Positions 1-9,259 of a stretch of DNA of 30,363 bases are shown here, piece after piece. A program made the position numbers and the translations under genes. The DNA lies in the NCBI GenBank assembly GCA_021298875.1, contig JAJTHJ010000063.1:1-30363 (forward strand). The letters run 5' to 3'. The DNA is from Burkholderiales bacterium. GTDB lineage: Bacteria > Pseudomonadota > Gammaproteobacteria > Burkholderiales > Burkholderiaceae_F. The notes below the pieces were generated by a model, which was not told the origin of the DNA, did not search any database, and saw nothing but the letters and a program-made list of their open reading frames with translations. How positions within the stretch are numbered: position 1 is the first letter of the stretch; each line of letters opens with the position of its first letter.

Positions 1-816
<816 letters not shown>

Positions 817-838
817 GGTGTTTGCCCCTTATTGCCGC

Positions 839-1147
839 TTAGGCGATCGAGTCGATGCGCACTTCGGTGTAGTTTTGCCGATGACCCTGGGTCTTGGCGT
901 AGTGCTTGCGGCGGCGCATCTTGAAAATGCGCACCTTGTCGCCGCGGCCGTGCGCAAGCACGGTGGCCTGCACCGCGGCACCGGCCACGAGCGGCGTGCC
1001 GAGGCGCAGGTCGGCGCCGTCGCCCACCGCCAGTACCTGGTCGAGCGTGACGACGCTGCCGACTTCGGCCGGCAGCGATTCGATTTTGAGTTTGTCTCCG
1101 GGGGCCACGCGGTACTGCTTGCCGCCGGTCTTGATCAGTGCATGCAT
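839..1147 (-). CDS. rplU: 50S ribosomal protein L21
   Basis: This encodes L21, which binds 23S rRNA in the large subunit. The 102-residue protein starts [14 protein letters not shown] and carries the diagnostic [21 protein letters not shown] segment near its C-terminus. An in-frame upstream ATG would add 11 residues unlike the family, so the ATG at 1145-1147 is chosen. It is preceded by GGAG about 9 nt away. The gene heads the rplU-rpmA transcript and is divergent from the polyprenyl diphosphate synthase gene. A good sigma-70 promoter lies upstream at 1216-1244. Confidence 0.97.
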   Translation of the reverse strand: MHALIKTGGKQYRVAPGDKLKIESLPAEVGSVVTLDQVLAVGDGADLRLGTPLVAGAAVQATVLAHGRGDKVRIFKMRRRKHYAKTQGHRQNYTEVRIDSIA

Positions 1148-1215
1148 TTCTGGACTCCAGCCTGCCGGCGCGTGTTGCAAAGCGCGGCAAGCGAGCGGGA
1201 TTTCGGAAGCCCAAT

Positions 1216-1244
1216 ATTGTGCCAGACGCCCTGGTCAGGGTCAA
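1216..1244 (-). promoter_or_regulatory. Sigma-70-type promoter of rplU-rpmA
   Basis: On the minus strand, TTGACC (1239-1244) is separated by exactly 17 bp from CACAAT (1216-1221). This predicts a transcript start near 1209 and a leader of about 60 nt before rplU. It is one of the best-matched promoters in the window, in keeping with a highly expressed ribosomal operon. Confidence 0.7.
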
Positions 1245-1283
1245 ACGGTCGCGGCACGCAGCGGCGGCATCAGGGTGGCCACC

Positions 1284-1299
1284 TATAATCGCTAGCGAT
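1284..1299 (+). promoter_or_regulatory. -10 box of ispB overlapped by a 12-bp palindrome
   Basis: A perfect TATAAT at 1284-1289 lies 34 nt before the GTG start of the polyprenyl synthase gene. Its last two bases begin a perfect 12-bp palindrome, ATCGCTAGCGAT (1288-1299), covering the predicted transcription start. No good -35 is seen at 16-18 bp. The palindrome could be an operator or chance. Confidence 0.45.
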
Positions 1300-1323
1300 C
1301 CTCCGGCCTAGCGGCCCCCTGCC

Positions 1324-2325
1324 GTGTCCCCGACTGCTTCCGCTCCCCCGCCTGCTGCCCTCGACCCGACGCAGATCCTCGCGCCGATCGCGACCGAGAT
1401 GCAGGCGGTCGATGCAACGATCCGCGCGCGCCTGGATTCCGACGTGGTGCTGATCCGCACCATCGCCGAGTACATCGTCGGCGCCGGCGGCAAGCGCCTG
1501 CGGCCGGCGCTGCTGTTGCTGGTGGCCCGCGCGCTCGGCTACCAGGGCAGCCATCATCACTTACTGGCGGCGGTAATCGAGTTCATCCACACCGCCACGC
1601 TGCTGCACGACGACGTGGTCGACGAGTCCGACCTGCGCCGTGGCCGGCCGACCGCCAATGCCGAGTTCGGCAACGCCGCGAGCGTGCTGGTCGGCGACTT
1701 TCTGTATTCGCGCGCCTTCCAGATGATGGTCGAAGCGGACAACATGCGCGTGCTGCGCATCCTGGCTGACGCGACCAACCGGATCGCCGAAGGCGAGGTG
1801 CTGCAACTGCTCAACGTGCACGACGCCAGTGTGGACGAGGCGCGCTACAGGGCGGTGGTCGAGCGCAAGACGGCCACCTTGTTCGAGGCTGCCGCGCGCA
1901 TCGGCGCGGTGATCGCCGGGGCGGACGCGGCCGTGGAGGCGCAGTGCGGGACCTACGGTGCGGCGCTCGGCACCGCGTTTCAGATCGTCGACGACGTGCT
2001 CGATTACTCCGGTCAGACCGACGACATCGGCAAGCGGCTGGGCGACGATCTGCGCGAAGGCAAGGTGACGCTGCCGCTGATCCATGCGCTGGCGCACGCG
2101 CCGGCGGCCGATCGCGCCGCGATCGAGGCGGCGATTGCCGAGGGCAACGGCGACTTCGCGCGGATCGCGTCGATCGTGCGCGCCGCGGGCTCCATCGACT
2201 ATGCGCAGCGGCGCGCCCAGGCACTGTCGGATTCGGCGCGGGCCGCGGCGCTGACGCTGCCAGGCTCGGTCTTCCGCGCGTCTTTGCTAGACTTGAACTC
2301 TTTCGCGCTTCAACGTGATCGATAG
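1324..2325 (+). CDS. ispB: Octaprenyl (polyprenyl) diphosphate synthase
   Basis: This is a trans-type polyprenyl diphosphate synthase that extends farnesyl diphosphate with isopentenyl diphosphate to make the ubiquinone side chain. The 333-residue protein has both aspartate-rich motifs: DDVVD at 96-100 within LLHDDVVDESDLRRG, and DDVLD at 223-227 within FQIVDDVLDYSG. It also has the GGKRLRP segment near 55-61 and the AEGEVLQL chain-length region, and it ends in ALQRDR much as E. coli IspB does. The GTG at 1324 is the first start that keeps the N-terminal helix; a strong Shine-Dalgarno sequence is not evident. Chain length (C40) is inferred from the family. It is divergent from rplU and ends 2 bp before tRNA-Pro. 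Confidence 0.93.
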   Translation: MSPTASAPPPAALDPTQILAPIATEMQAVDATIRARLDSDVVLIRTIAEYIVGAGGKRLRPALLLLVARALGYQGSHHHLLAAVIEFIHTATLLHDDVVDESDLRRGRPTANAEFGNAASVLVGDFLYSRAFQMMVEADNMRVLRILADATNRIAEGEVLQLLNVHDASVDEARYRAVVERKTATLFEAAARIGAVIAGADAAVEAQCGTYGAALGTAFQIVDDVLDYSGQTDDIGKRLGDDLREGKVTLPLIHALAHAPAADRAAIEAAIAEGNGDFARIASIVRAAGSIDYAQRRAQALSDSARAAALTLPGSVFRASLLDLNSFALQRDR

Positions 2326-2327
2326 CT

Positions 2328-2405
<78 letters not shown>

Positions 2406-2415
2406 GCTTTCTTCT

Positions 2416-3351
2416 TCAGTCCGCGTACAGCGGGTAAGCCACGAACGACGCGGGCTTGACCTCCGGCGCTGCAAAACCAATCCGAAACTCCAATTCGCCG
2501 CCGGCCTCGATGCCGCGTCCGGCGTCGCCGTACAACTGCTGCGGCAGCCACACTTTGCGCGCGACGACGCGGCCGTCGGCGGAGGCCAGCGTGAGTTCGA
2601 TCGCCGGCGCGGCGACGGTGAACTCGGCGCGGTTGCGTAAGGTGCCGCTGAACTCGAACGCATCCGTGCCCGGCAACGCTTCGAGGTCGGTGCCGATCAG
2701 CGCGAGCAGCTCGGGCCGGCGCGGCCATTGGACAGTGCAGTGGGCGTACCGGCAGAGCTCCTCCAGCGCCGGCCGCAGTGCCGGCCAGCGGCCGACCAGG
2801 TCCTCGCGCAGCAGTAACGCCGATTGCGCGACAAGCAGCGCGGCCAGCAACAAAGAGACGACGGCCCAACCGGCGACCGCAAGCGGGCGCGACTTGCGCG
2901 GGCGCAGAAACGCCGGTTCGATCTCGTCGCCAGGCGGCTCGGCCGGCGCGCTCGCGCGCGACAGCGCCTCAGCAGGCGGCGCGTCAGCGCTTGGGGGCAA
3001 ATCCGCTGCGTGCTTCGGTCCCGCGCCTGCGCCGCTCGCCGTACCGCTCTGTGCAGGTGCGTTACGCGCCGCGGTGTCGGCGCGCGCGTTGCGACTTGCT
3101 CGCGCGCTGTCGGGCGTCGGCGCCGGCGGCGCCTCTGCCGGCGCGGGTGCGGGTGCGGGTGCGGGTGCCGGCAGAGCTGCGCCCGGGGGCGGCGGCCACG
3201 CTGCCGCCTCGTCCAGCGCGTTCAGGTGCGCCAGCGCGTCGAACACCTGCCGGCATTCGCCACAGCGCACCAGCCCGCCCTTGAGCTTCAACTGATCGGA
3301 CACGACGCGAAAGCTCGTACCGCAGTGGGGGCAGCGGGCGGCCAGTGCCAT
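2416..3351 (-). CDS. Zinc-ribbon, single-pass membrane protein (DUF3426-type)
   Basis: This protein of unknown role has 311 residues in three parts. An N-terminal zinc ribbon has cysteine pairs C7-x2-C10 and C30-x2-C33. A disordered Pro/Ala-rich linker (about 55-150) contains a six-base coding repeat. One transmembrane helix (about 156-180) is followed by a C-terminal domain of about 125 residues resembling the DUF3426 family. The ATG at 3349-3351 is chosen because it opens directly onto the zinc ribbon (MALAARCPHCGTSF) and overlaps the prmA stop codon by one base (TGATG), indicating translational coupling. Topology is inferred: ribbon in the cytoplasm, C-terminal domain in the periplasm. The linker composition probably explains its low complexity; no catalytic motif is seen. 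Confidence 0.85.
   Translation of the reverse strand: MALAARCPHCGTSFRVVSDQLKLKGGLVRCGECRQVFDALAHLNALDEAAAWPPPPGAALPAPAPAPAPAPAEAPPAPTPDSARASRNARADTAARNAPAQSGTASGAGAGPKHAADLPPSADAPPAEALSRASAPAEPPGDEIEPAFLRPRKSRPLAVAGWAVVSLLLAALLVAQSALLLREDLVGRWPALRPALEELCRYAHCTVQWPRRPELLALIGTDLEALPGTDAFEFSGTLRNRAEFTVAAPAIELTLASADGRVVARKVWLPQQLYGDAGRGIEAGGELEFRIGFAAPEVKPASFVAYPLYAD
3143..3166. repeat. Coding hexanucleotide repeat, four copies of GCGGGT
   Basis: Four perfect tandem copies of GCGGGT lie within the zinc-ribbon protein gene. On the coding strand they encode part of an alternating Pro-Ala tract (about residues 61-72). Copy-number changes would stay in frame and only alter linker length. Confidence 0.9.
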
Positions 3352-4250
3352 CACGCCCTCCGCCCGGCGAGGCAGACCCAACCGTCCTCGACCCCGGCGA
3401 CTGCGAGGGGCAGCCCTGGGTCGTGCGCGGCATAAGCGGCAGTTAGCTCGTCAGCCTGCCGTTCGAGGATGCCCGACAGCACCAGCGCGCCGCCGGGGGC
3501 GACCCGCGCCAACAGCATCGGCGCCAGCACTTTGAGCGAGCTGGCGAGGATGTTGGCGAGCACGACGTCGTCACGCCGCTGCGGGTCGAGCGCCTCCGGC
3601 AAGACGAAGGACACCGAGACGCCATTGAGCTGCGCGTTCGCGCGCGCGACGGGCAAGGCTTGTGGGTCGATGTCGCAGCCGACCACGGCCGCCGCGCTCA
3701 GCTTGGCTGCGGCGATAGCGAGGATGCCCGAGCCGCAACCGTAATCGAGCACCGCGCCGCGCGGCCGCTCGCGCGCGAGCCAGCGCAGGCATAACCGCGT
3801 GGTCGGGTGCGTGCCGGTGCCGAACGCTGCGCCGGGATCGAGGCGGACGCAGATCGCATCGGGTTCGGGCGGCGTATGCCAGGTGGGGACGATCCATAAC
3901 CCCTCGGCAATGCGGCTCGGCTGGAACTGCGCTTGGGTGAGGCGAACCCAGTCGGCGTCTTGCACGGCGCGCGTGTCTACCGTGCCGAGCACCGCGCTAA
4001 CGACTTGCGCGGTGGCCGCGGCGAGCAACTGTTCGCGGTCGGTCGCCGCATCGACCAGCACCGCGAGGCGGCTGCGGCGCCATGCGGCGCGTTGCGGCAA
4101 CAGGCCCGGTTCGCCGTACAGCGGCTGTTCGGCCTCGGTTTCGGTCTCAGCATCCTCCACACTCACAGCCAGCGCGCCCGCGGCGAGCAGAGCATCGCCC
4201 AGGGCTTCGGCGTGCTCGGCAGCGACGGTGAAGGCGAGCTCGTAGAGCAT
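3351..4250 (-). CDS. prmA: Ribosomal protein L11 methyltransferase
   Basis: PrmA trimethylates ribosomal protein L11 using S-adenosylmethionine. The 299-residue protein has the small N-terminal recognition domain and linker, then the conserved DPGAAFGTGTHPTT segment near 138-151. The SAM-binding motif I follows (VLDYGCGSGILAIAAAK, with G171, G173 and G175), and the NILA motif that binds the substrate amine lies farther on (DVVLANILA). Length and motif order are normal for PrmA. The ATG at 4248-4250 starts MLYELAF, the usual beginning. The start lies 14 bp after the accC stop codon, and the stop overlaps the zinc-ribbon gene start, so it belongs to the aroQ-accBC transcript. The accC-prmA order is common in proteobacteria. 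Confidence 0.95.
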   Translation of the reverse strand: MLYELAFTVAAEHAEALGDALLAAGALAVSVEDAETETEAEQPLYGEPGLLPQRAAWRRSRLAVLVDAATDREQLLAAATAQVVSAVLGTVDTRAVQDADWVRLTQAQFQPSRIAEGLWIVPTWHTPPEPDAICVRLDPGAAFGTGTHPTTRLCLRWLARERPRGAVLDYGCGSGILAIAAAKLSAAAVVGCDIDPQALPVARANAQLNGVSVSFVLPEALDPQRRDDVVLANILASSLKVLAPMLLARVAPGGALVLSGILERQADELTAAYAAHDPGLPLAVAGVEDGWVCLAGRRA

Positions 4251-4264
4251 CGCGGCGGTCCGCG

Positions 4265-5611
4265 TTAAGGGCGGCTCGCCAGCCGCTCTTCCAGATAGTG
4301 GATGCTGGTGCCGCCCTGGATGAACTTCTGGTCGAGCATCAAATCGCGGTGCAGCGGGATGTTGGTGGCGATGCCTTCGACCACCATCTCGGACAGGGCA
4401 ATCCGCATCCGCGCGATCGCCTGCTCACGGCTGTCGCCGTAGCAGATCACCTTGCCGATCATCGAGTCGTAGTTGGACGGCACCATGTACCCGCTGTACA
4501 CGTGCGAGTCCACCCGCACGCCGGGGCCGCCCGGCGGATGCCAGCCGGTGATGCGACCGGGGCTGGGCGTGAACTTGTACGGGTCTTCGGCGTTGATGCG
4601 GCACTCGATCGCGTGGCCTTTGAGGGCGATGTCGCGTTGACGCAGCGCGAGTTTCTCGCCGGCGGCAACGCGGATCTGCAACTGCACGAGGTCGAGGCCG
4701 GTGACCCACTCGGTCACCGGATGCTCGACCTGCAAGCGCGTGTTCATCTCGATGAAGTAGAACTGGTCGCGCTCGTACAGAAACTCGAAAGTGCCGGCGC
4801 CGCGGTAGCCGATCTTGCGGCAGGCCTCGGCGCAGCGGTCGCCGATACGCTCGATGATCTTGCGGGCGATGCCGGGGGCGGGCGCTTCTTCGATGATCTT
4901 TTGGTGGCGCCGCTGCATCGAGCAGTCGCGCTCGCCCAGCCACAGCGCGTTCTTGTGCTGGTCGGCGAGCACCTGGATTTCGATGTGGCGCGGGTTCTCC
5001 AGAAACTTCTCCAGGTACACGGCCGGGTTGCCAAAGGCGGTCTGCGCCTCCTGCCGCGTCATATTGACCGCGTTGACGAGCGCCGCCTCGGTGTGCACCA
5101 CCCGCATGCCGCGGCCGCCGCCGCCCCCGGCCGCCTTGACGATCACCGGGTAGCCGATCGCGCGCGCCAGCCGCACGACCTCGCGCGGGTCTTCGGGCAG
5201 CGCGCCGTCGGAGCCGGGCACGGTGGGCACACCCGCCGCCTTCATCGCCTGCTTGGCCGAGACCTTGTCGCCCATCAGCCGGATCGACTCCGGCCGCGGG
5301 CCGATGAAGACGAAGCCGCTCTTTTCCACCCGCTCGGCGAAGTCGGCGTTTTCCGAAAGGAAGCCGTAGCCGGGGTGGATCGCCTCGGCATCGGTCACCT
5401 CAGCCGCGCTGATGATGGCCGGGATGTTCAGGTACGAGTCGCGCGACGGCGGCGGGCCGATGCAGACGGATTCGTCCGCCAGCTTTACGTACTTCGCTTC
5501 CGCGTCGGCGGTCGAATGCACGGCCACCGTGCGGATGCCCATCTCGCGGCAGGCACGCTGGATCCGCAGCGCGATCTCGCCGCGGTTGGCGATCAGGATC
5601 TTGCCGAACAT
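4265..5611 (-). CDS. accC: Biotin carboxylase subunit of acetyl-CoA carboxylase
   Basis: AccC carboxylates the biotin on AccB using ATP and bicarbonate, the first half-reaction of malonyl-CoA synthesis. The 448-residue protein is the length of E. coli AccC. It shows [17 protein letters not shown] at the start, [10 protein letters not shown] at 79-88, the glycine-rich ATP-grasp loop [10 protein letters not shown] at 161-170, and the catalytic [14 protein letters not shown] region. The ATG at 5609-5611 is chosen because it begins the canonical [13 protein letters not shown] longer open frame upstream only adds residues antisense-like to accB. Start and accB stop overlap by one base (TGATG). No unusual substitutions were seen. 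Confidence 0.97.
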   Translation of the reverse strand: MFGKILIANRGEIALRIQRACREMGIRTVAVHSTADAEAKYVKLADESVCIGPPPSRDSYLNIPAIISAAEVTDAEAIHPGYGFLSENADFAERVEKSGFVFIGPRPESIRLMGDKVSAKQAMKAAGVPTVPGSDGALPEDPREVVRLARAIGYPVIVKAAGGGGGRGMRVVHTEAALVNAVNMTRQEAQTAFGNPAVYLEKFLENPRHIEIQVLADQHKNALWLGERDCSMQRRHQKIIEEAPAPGIARKIIERIGDRCAEACRKIGYRGAGTFEFLYERDQFYFIEMNTRLQVEHPVTEWVTGLDLVQLQIRVAAGEKLALRQRDIALKGHAIECRINAEDPYKFTPSPGRITGWHPPGGPGVRVDSHVYSGYMVPSNYDSMIGKVICYGDSREQAIARMRIALSEMVVEGIATNIPLHRDLMLDQKFIQGGTSIHYLEERLASRP

Positions 5612-6060
5612 CAGCCGATCACGAAGAGGGGCTGGCCGTACTCCACCGCCTGCCCGTTTTCGACGAGCACCTGTTTGACCTCGCCGGCGACTTCGGCCTC
5701 GATCTCGTTCAAGAGCTTCATCGCCTCGATGATGCACAGGGTGTCGCCGACCTTCACGGTCGAGCCGACATCGACAAAGGGGTCGGCGCCGGGGCTGGGG
5801 GAGCGGTAAAAGGTGCCGACCATCGGCGACTTGACGACATTGCCGGCGGGTGGCTCGGGTGCGGTCGCCGGCGCTGGCGCGGCGGTCGCCGCCGGAACGG
5901 CCACCGGCGCGGCCACCGCCAACGCCGCCATTGGTGCCACCGGCGCCTGGCTCGGGTGCTTGACGATCCGCACTTTGTCCTCGCCCTCTGTGACCTCGAT
6001 CTCGGCGATGCCGGACTCGGCCACGAGGTCGATCAGGGTTTTGAGCTTGCGTAAATCCAT
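5611..6060 (-). CDS. accB: Biotin carboxyl carrier protein of acetyl-CoA carboxylase
   Basis: AccB carries the biotin that shuttles carboxyl groups from AccC to the carboxyltransferase. The 149-residue protein has an N-terminal helix region ([13 protein letters not shown]), an Ala/Pro-rich flexible linker at about 38-72, and a biotinyl domain whose EAMK motif places the biotinylated lysine at K115. The thumb-like segment [18 protein letters not shown], typical of AccB, is present. The ATG at 6058-6060 has GAGGAG about 8 nt upstream; an upstream in-frame extension does not resemble the family. It lies 19 bp after aroQ and overlaps accC, forming an aroQ-accB-accC operon as seen in many proteobacteria. 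Confidence 0.97.
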   Translation of the reverse strand: MDLRKLKTLIDLVAESGIAEIEVTEGEDKVRIVKHPSQAPVAPMAALAVAAPVAVPAATAAPAPATAPEPPAGNVVKSPMVGTFYRSPSPGADPFVDVGSTVKVGDTLCIIEAMKLLNEIEAEVAGEVKQVLVENGQAVEYGQPLFVIG

Positions 6061-6079
6061 GGAACGACTCCTCGCTGGA

Positions 6080-6514
6080 CTACGCGCCGAGCGCGTAATC
6101 CAGCGCGTAGCGGTAGCCTGCCGGCCCGAGGCCAACGATGCTGCCCACGGCCAGTTCGGCTAACAGCGAACGGTGGCGGAATTCCTCGCGCTTGTGCACG
6201 TTGGACAGATGAACCTCGATGAACGGTAGCTCGACCGCGGCCAGCGCGTCGCGCAGCGCCACGCTCGTGTGGGTATAGGCACCGGCGTTGATCACGATGA
6301 ACTCTGTACCGTTGGTGCGGGTCGCGTGAATCCGGTCGACCAGTGCGCCTTCGTGATTGGATTGGAAGGAGGCGAGACTGGCCCCAGCCTTGGTGGCAAT
6401 CTCCGTCAATTCGCGCTCAATATCGGCCAACGTGCGCGAACCATAAATGCCTGGCTCGCGTGTGCCGAGCAGATTCAGGTTCGGGCCGTTGATCAGCAGG
6501 ATGCGACTTGCCAT
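6080..6514 (-). CDS. aroQ: Type II 3-dehydroquinate dehydratase
   Basis: AroQ converts 3-dehydroquinate to 3-dehydroshikimate in the shikimate pathway. The 144-residue protein has the family's [15 protein letters not shown] segment (P11-G25) with R19 and catalytic Y24. It also has [10 protein letters not shown] (75-84), and EVHLSN with H102, followed by FRHRS with R113. The length is typical of dodecameric type II enzymes. The ATG at 6512-6514 ([14 protein letters not shown]) has CAGGAAG about 9 nt upstream. An open frame extends well upstream but is unrelated to the family. It is probably the first gene of the aroQ-accBC-prmA transcript. A second shikimate gene, aroE, lies at 14537. Confidence 0.97.
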   Translation of the reverse strand: MASRILLINGPNLNLLGTREPGIYGSRTLADIERELTEIATKAGASLASFQSNHEGALVDRIHATRTNGTEFIVINAGAYTHTSVALRDALAAVELPFIEVHLSNVHKREEFRHRSLLAELAVGSIVGLGPAGYRYALDYALGA

Positions 6515-6531
6515 CGATGAGTACTTCCTGT

Positions 6532-6559
6532 CGGCAATCGCCGCGCGACAAAATTGCCG
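6532..6559 (-). promoter_or_regulatory. Inverted repeat in the aroQ leader
   Basis: Seven-base arms CGGCAAT (6532-6538) and ATTGCCG (6553-6559) flank a 14-bp spacer, inside the predicted aroQ 5' leader and 18 nt before the start codon. It could be an RNA hairpin or a protein-binding dyad. No U-tract follows, so it is not a plain terminator. Confidence 0.35.
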
Positions 6560-6592
6560 CACAAAGATGAAAAAAGCAGTAAAAGCGGCGCG

Positions 6593-6621
6593 ATTGTGAA
6601 CTCTTGCTGCTCGGAAGTCCA
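6593..6621 (-). promoter_or_regulatory. Putative promoter of the aroQ-accB-accC operon
   Basis: On the minus strand TGGACT (6616-6621) is 17 bp from CACAAT (6593-6598), which is followed by CGCGCC. This predicts a start near 6586 and a leader of about 70 nt before aroQ. The -35 box overlaps no gene; the TlpA-like gene ends at 6631. Confidence 0.5.
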
Positions 6622-6630
6622 GCCGGGGTC

Positions 6631-7161
6631 TCAGGCGGCTTCGTCCAACCAGCGCTCCAGCTCCTCGGCGCGCACGCGGCCGAGCTTGCGGTAAATGACG
6701 CGTCCGCTGCGGTCGATCACTGCTGTGTAAGGCATCGCCGCGACATGATTGCCGAGCGCGCGGGCCAACTCCTGGCCGCCAAAGCCGGCGACCAACAGCG
6801 GGAAGCCGATCCGATGCTGGTCGCGAAACGCGCGGATCTTGTTGGGGTTGTCGATGCCGATGCCCAGCACCTCCACCCCGCGGCCGGCGTAGGCGTCGCG
6901 CACTTTCTGCAGATCGGGCATTTCTTCGACGCAGGGCGGGCACCAAGTTGCCCAGAAGTTGACGACCAGCACCTTGCCCTGCCATTGCGACAGCGGCTGC
7001 GGCTGGCCGTCCGGATCGGGCAAGGTCTGCGTGAAGAGTTCTGCCACCGCCCGCTCGGCCGGGGCGCTCGGCCGCAGCCGCCAGAGGGCGGCCCCGGCGC
7101 CCGCCAGCGCGGCCAGCGCTCCGGCGCCCCAGAACAAGGCTATCCGCCGGCCCGGGGTCAC
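6631..7161 (-). CDS. TlpA/ResA-type membrane-anchored thioredoxin
   Basis: This is a probable periplasmic thiol-disulfide reductase of the TlpA/ResA type, which reduces disulfides, often in cytochrome c maturation. The 176-residue protein has an N-terminal signal anchor (about 7-28), then a thioredoxin fold of the AhpC/TSA-Redoxin kind. Its active site is WCPPC (C74 and C77) within [17 protein letters not shown], and the cis-proline loop is AMPYTAVID. The GTG at 7159-7161 overlaps the stop codon of the upstream gene by four bases (GTGA), so translation is probably coupled. No cytochrome c genes are nearby, so the substrate is unknown. Confidence 0.88.
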   Translation of the reverse strand: MTPGRRIALFWGAGALAALAGAGAALWRLRPSAPAERAVAELFTQTLPDPDGQPQPLSQWQGKVLVVNFWATWCPPCVEEMPDLQKVRDAYAGRGVEVLGIGIDNPNKIRAFRDQHRIGFPLLVAGFGGQELARALGNHVAAMPYTAVIDRSGRVIYRKLGRVRAEELERWLDEAA

Positions 7162-7802
7162 GCGGCCACCTCGGGGTGGCAGTCGCGCAGCAGGCGTTCG
7201 ACCTGGGCAATGCCGGCGCGCCCGCTGGCTTCGACCGGGTGTAGGTCCGGGTGCGCAGAGCGATAGCGCGGCGCCACGCGGATCGCATCGCGAGTGTGGA
7301 TGTCCAGCACCACGCCGACCGGGTCGCCGCCACGAGGCCGATCGAGCAAGTGGATCGTTTCCTCCGCCGCCCCGGCGTTGCCCCCGCCGCCTTCTTCGGC
7401 CTCGAAGTCGATGCCGGCGTCGAGCAGCAGCATCTCAACGTCCTTGGCCGAGTCGGCAAAGAGATGCAGATGCAGATCGGAGTGCTCGCCGGCCGTGCCG
7501 TTCAACACTGCGCCGACCAGATGTGGCTCGAACTGCGCCAGCCGCCGCATCCAGCGCAGCGCCCGCGCCCGCAACTCGCCCAAGCGCTGTCGATGGTCGG
7601 GCACGAAGGCGACCAGATACCGGCGCAGCTCGGCCTCGACCTGCGCGTTGTCGGGCAGCGCGGCGCGCGCGCCGCCGGCCAGAAACTCCCAGGCCTTGCG
7701 CTTGGCGGTGGCGTAGTCGGCGCCTTCTTCGGCGATCAGGCGCGCGGCGGTGGCGGCGACTTCGGTCTTCAGGTCGTCGCGCGGTAGCGGAGTCGTGCTC
7801 AT
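7158..7802 (-). CDS. Conserved protein, possibly nucleotidyltransferase-like
   Basis: I do not recognise a characterised function. The 214-residue soluble protein has a helical, Ala/Arg-rich N-terminal half (about 1-90) and an alpha/beta C-terminal half. Near residue 97 it reads [21 protein letters not shown], which resembles the G[GS]-x-SDxDL strand-loop of nucleotidyltransferase folds, but with the second catalytic aspartate replaced (SDLHLHLF), so activity is doubtful. No signal peptide or membrane segment is present. The ATG at 7800-7802 lies seven bases downstream of a TAGACT box and has no Shine-Dalgarno sequence. The gene overlaps the thioredoxin gene by four bases, implying co-expression. 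The domain assignment is an inference from one motif. Confidence 0.75.
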   Translation of the reverse strand: MSTTPLPRDDLKTEVAATAARLIAEEGADYATAKRKAWEFLAGGARAALPDNAQVEAELRRYLVAFVPDHRQRLGELRARALRWMRRLAQFEPHLVGAVLNGTAGEHSDLHLHLFADSAKDVEMLLLDAGIDFEAEEGGGGNAGAAEETIHLLDRPRGGDPVGVVLDIHTRDAIRVAPRYRSAHPDLHPVEASGRAGIAQVERLLRDCHPEVAA

Positions 7803-7809
7803 TGCGGAC

Positions 7810-7836
7810 AGTCTAATGCTGCGCCGCAGATAGAAT
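7810..7836. promoter_or_regulatory. Divergent -10-like boxes between the 7802 gene and mpl
   Basis: On the minus strand TAGACT (7810-7815) lies 7 nt before the ATG at 7802. On the plus strand TAGAATCGCG starts at 7831, 37 nt before the mpl GTG. Neither has a clear -35. The 71-bp gap is short, so the two promoters would overlap. Confidence 0.4.
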
Positions 7837-7873
7837 CGCGCCCCTTCGCCTCCCGGCGCGGCAGGACTTTCCC

Positions 7874-9259
7874 GTGCATCTGCACATCCTCGGCACTTGC
7901 GGCACCTTCACGGGTGGCGTGGCGCAGCTGGCTGCCGCAGCCGGACACCGCGTCACCGGCTGCGATGCCAACGTCTACCCGCCGATGAGCGATCAACTGC
8001 GCGCGGCGGGGATAGAGATCATCGAAGGCTACGACGCCGCACAGACGGCGCTGGCCCCCGACATGTACGTGATCGGCAACACGATCACCCGCGGCAACCC
8101 GCTGCTGGAGGCGCTTCTGGAGGCCGGCGCGCCGATGGTTTCCGGTCCGCACTGGGTCGCCGAGCATCTGCTGCGCGGTCGCTGGGTGCTGGCGGTCGCG
8201 GGCACGCATGGCAAGACGACGACCAGCGCAATGCTGGCCGAGATCCTCGACCACGCCGGCCTGCAACCGGGGTTTCTGATCGGCGGCGTGCCGCAGGACT
8301 TTGGCGTTTCGGCGCGCGCCGGCGCCGGGCGGCATTTCGTGATCGAGGCCGACGAGTACGACAGCGCATTTTTCGACAAGCGCTCCAAATTCGTCCATTA
8401 CTTTCCGCGCACCGCCGTGCTCAATAACCTGGAGTTCGACCACGCCGACATCTTTGCCGACCTGGCGGCGATCGAAACCCAGTTCCATCACCTCGTGCGC
8501 TGCGTGGCGCGCAACGGGCGGCTGATCGTCAACGGTGCCGACGCGGCGCTCGCCCGCGTGCTGGCGCGCGGCTGCTGGACGGAGCGCGAGGACTTCGGCA
8601 CCGTCGCTGGTTGGCGTGCAGCCGCGGTGGACGAAGGCGGCGAGCATGCGTTCGACGTATGCCGTGGCGAACAGTGTTTCGGCCGCTTGCGGCTGCCGCT
8701 CGCGGGAGCACACAACCGCGCCAATGCGCTCGCCGCCATCGCCGCCGCGAATCACGCGGGTGTGGCGCCGGCGCAGGCGATCGAAGCGCTGGCCGGCTTC
8801 GAAGGCGTCAAGCGCCGGCTGGAGTTGCGCGGCGTGGCGGCGGCGGTGGCGGTGTACGACGACTTTGCGCACCACCCGACGGCGATTGAAACCACAGTCG
8901 CCGGCCTGCGTCGCCGCGTCGGCGCCGGGCGCATCCTGGCGGTGCTGGAGCCGCGCTCGAACACGATGAAGCTCGGCCGTATGGCCGCGCTGCTGCCGGA
9001 TGCGCTGGCCGCCGCCGACCGCGTGTTCGTCTTCGGCGCGCACGAGGGCAGGCACGCGCTGGGCTGGGATCCGGTGCAGGTTCTGGCTCCGCTGTCCGCC
9101 CGCGCGCAGGTGCACGACGATCTCGACCGGCTGGTCGCGGCGGTGGTGGCCGAAGCCCGCCCCGGCGACCACGTGCTGGTGATGAGCAACGGCGGCTTTG
9201 GCGGCATCCACGACCGGCTGCTCGGCGCGCTCGCGGAGCACGAGCGGGAGGCGGCCTGA
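7874..9259 (+). CDS. mpl: UDP-N-acetylmuramate:L-alanyl-gamma-D-glutamyl-meso-DAP ligase
   Basis: Mpl recycles peptidoglycan by joining the tripeptide L-Ala-D-Glu-mDAP to UDP-MurNAc. The 461-residue protein has the Mur-ligase order: an N-terminal Rossmann-like domain (HLHILGTCGTFTGGVA), the ATP-binding loop AGTHGKTTT with K114, the central EADEYDSAFFDKRSKF segment, and a C-terminal domain with the DDFAHHPTAI motif. The GTCGTFTGG start and HHPTAI favour Mpl over MurC. The GTG at 7874 is used because it gives the exact family N-terminus and follows CAGGA. It is the first of ten co-directional genes. The stop overlaps the next start by one base. It implies a meso-DAP cell wall. Confidence 0.95.
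   Translation: MHLHILGTCGTFTGGVAQLAAAAGHRVTGCDANVYPPMSDQLRAAGIEIIEGYDAAQTALAPDMYVIGNTITRGNPLLEALLEAGAPMVSGPHWVAEHLLRGRWVLAVAGTHGKTTTSAMLAEILDHAGLQPGFLIGGVPQDFGVSARAGAGRHFVIEADEYDSAFFDKRSKFVHYFPRTAVLNNLEFDHADIFADLAAIETQFHHLVRCVARNGRLIVNGADAALARVLARGCWTEREDFGTVAGWRAAAVDEGGEHAFDVCRGEQCFGRLRLPLAGAHNRANALAAIAAANHAGVAPAQAIEALAGFEGVKRRLELRGVAAAVAVYDDFAHHPTAIETTVAGLRRRVGAGRILAVLEPRSNTMKLGRMAALLPDALAAADRVFVFGAHEGRHALGWDPVQVLAPLSARAQVHDDLDRLVAAVVAEARPGDHVLVMSNGGFGGIHDRLLGALAEHEREAA

Noticed and set aside
4298..5809. A 503-codon open frame on the plus strand
   Set aside because: It lies antisense to accC and accB, which have clear family identity. The product is Val/Asp/His-rich shadow sequence.
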